The notes under the pieces are model-generated. The model saw only the letters and a list, made by a program, of their open reading frames with translations, was not told where the DNA came from and did not search any database. Positions 5,240 through 5,272 of a stretch of 5,272 nt of DNA are shown here, one piece after another. Location of the stretch: positions 1-5,272 of the forward strand of contig JARHZY010000150.1 in NCBI GenBank assembly GCA_029264655.1. The letters are read 5' to 3'. Both the position numbers and the translations under genes were made by a program. This DNA is from Helicobacter sp. (GTDB lineage Bacteria > Campylobacterota > Campylobacteria > Campylobacterales > Helicobacteraceae). The number at the start of each line of letters is the position of its first letter. The first letter of the stretch is position 1.

Positions 5240-5272
5240 ATGAGTATTGGAATATTTTTTGGAAGTGATAAT
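5240..5272 (+). CDS. fldA: Flavodoxin, first 11 codons
   Basis: Only MSIGIFFGSDN is inside the window. Flavodoxins of Helicobacter and Campylobacter begin with the same beta strand and FMN-phosphate loop (H. pylori: KIGIFFGTDSGN), with Ser9 and Asn11 at loop positions. The protein is a small soluble FMN electron carrier that in these bacteria accepts electrons from pyruvate oxidoreductase. The start is supported by AAGGA at 5228-5232 with seven bases before the ATG. The gene is divergent from the aminotransferase; the 130-base gap should hold both promoters. The call is based on a short but distinctive segment. Confidence 0.8.
   Translation, partial: MSIGIFFGSDN

Noticed and set aside
1..5272. 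tRNA gene as attachment target, or CRISPR array
   Set aside because: No cloverleaf-like sequence with a TTCRA block was seen at either proposed end, and there are no regularly spaced repeats.

Overview
The window is strongly AT-rich and looks like a chromosomal segment of a Campylobacterota bacterium, most likely an (enterohepatic) Helicobacter. The taxonomic pointers are the first codons of a Helicobacter-type flavodoxin (MSIGIFFGSDN) at the right edge, a class V aminotransferase of the type found in Helicobacter, and the decayed C-terminus of a BioA-like aminotransferase. No rRNA, tRNA or CRISPR array is visible.

Layout from left to right. Positions 1-248 hold the N-terminal part of an LRAT-like (NlpC/P60 superfamily) protein on the minus strand, cut by the window edge. 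Positions 249-711 contain no intact gene, but they hold a possible gene remnant (477-626), a repeat (595-627) and a terminator-like hairpin (676-698). Positions 712-3311 carry three minus-strand genes: a 597-residue tyrosine recombinase (1518-3311), then an 84-residue and a 159-residue protein of unknown function that overlap by 10 bases (1182-1436, 712-1191). Positions 3312-3963 have no intact gene. They hold the recombinase control region, a second repeat copy (3458-3486), a broken small ORF with a good ribosome binding site (3465-3579) and a multiply frameshifted bioA remnant (3618-3958). An intact PLP-dependent aminotransferase (3964-5109, minus) and the flavodoxin start (5240-5272, plus) are transcribed divergently from a 130-base gap.

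The most interesting reading is that about 595-3486 is a very small integrative element of roughly 2.9 kb: a recombinase with an unusual C-terminal extension, two unknown small proteins, and imperfect direct repeats at the two ends (16 identical bases plus AAAAGCCC). The recombinase and the 84-residue ORF share a 25-26 base upstream element containing a TATAAC -10-like box, which suggests joint regulation. The sequence outside each end can be read as two halves of one small membrane-protein gene, as if the element had inserted into it next to an already decaying bioA locus. The genes at the right (aminotransferase, flavodoxin) look like ordinary core genome, visibly less AT-rich than the recombinase block. 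The element boundaries and the split gene are inferences; the recombinase, aminotransferase and flavodoxin calls rest on clear motifs.
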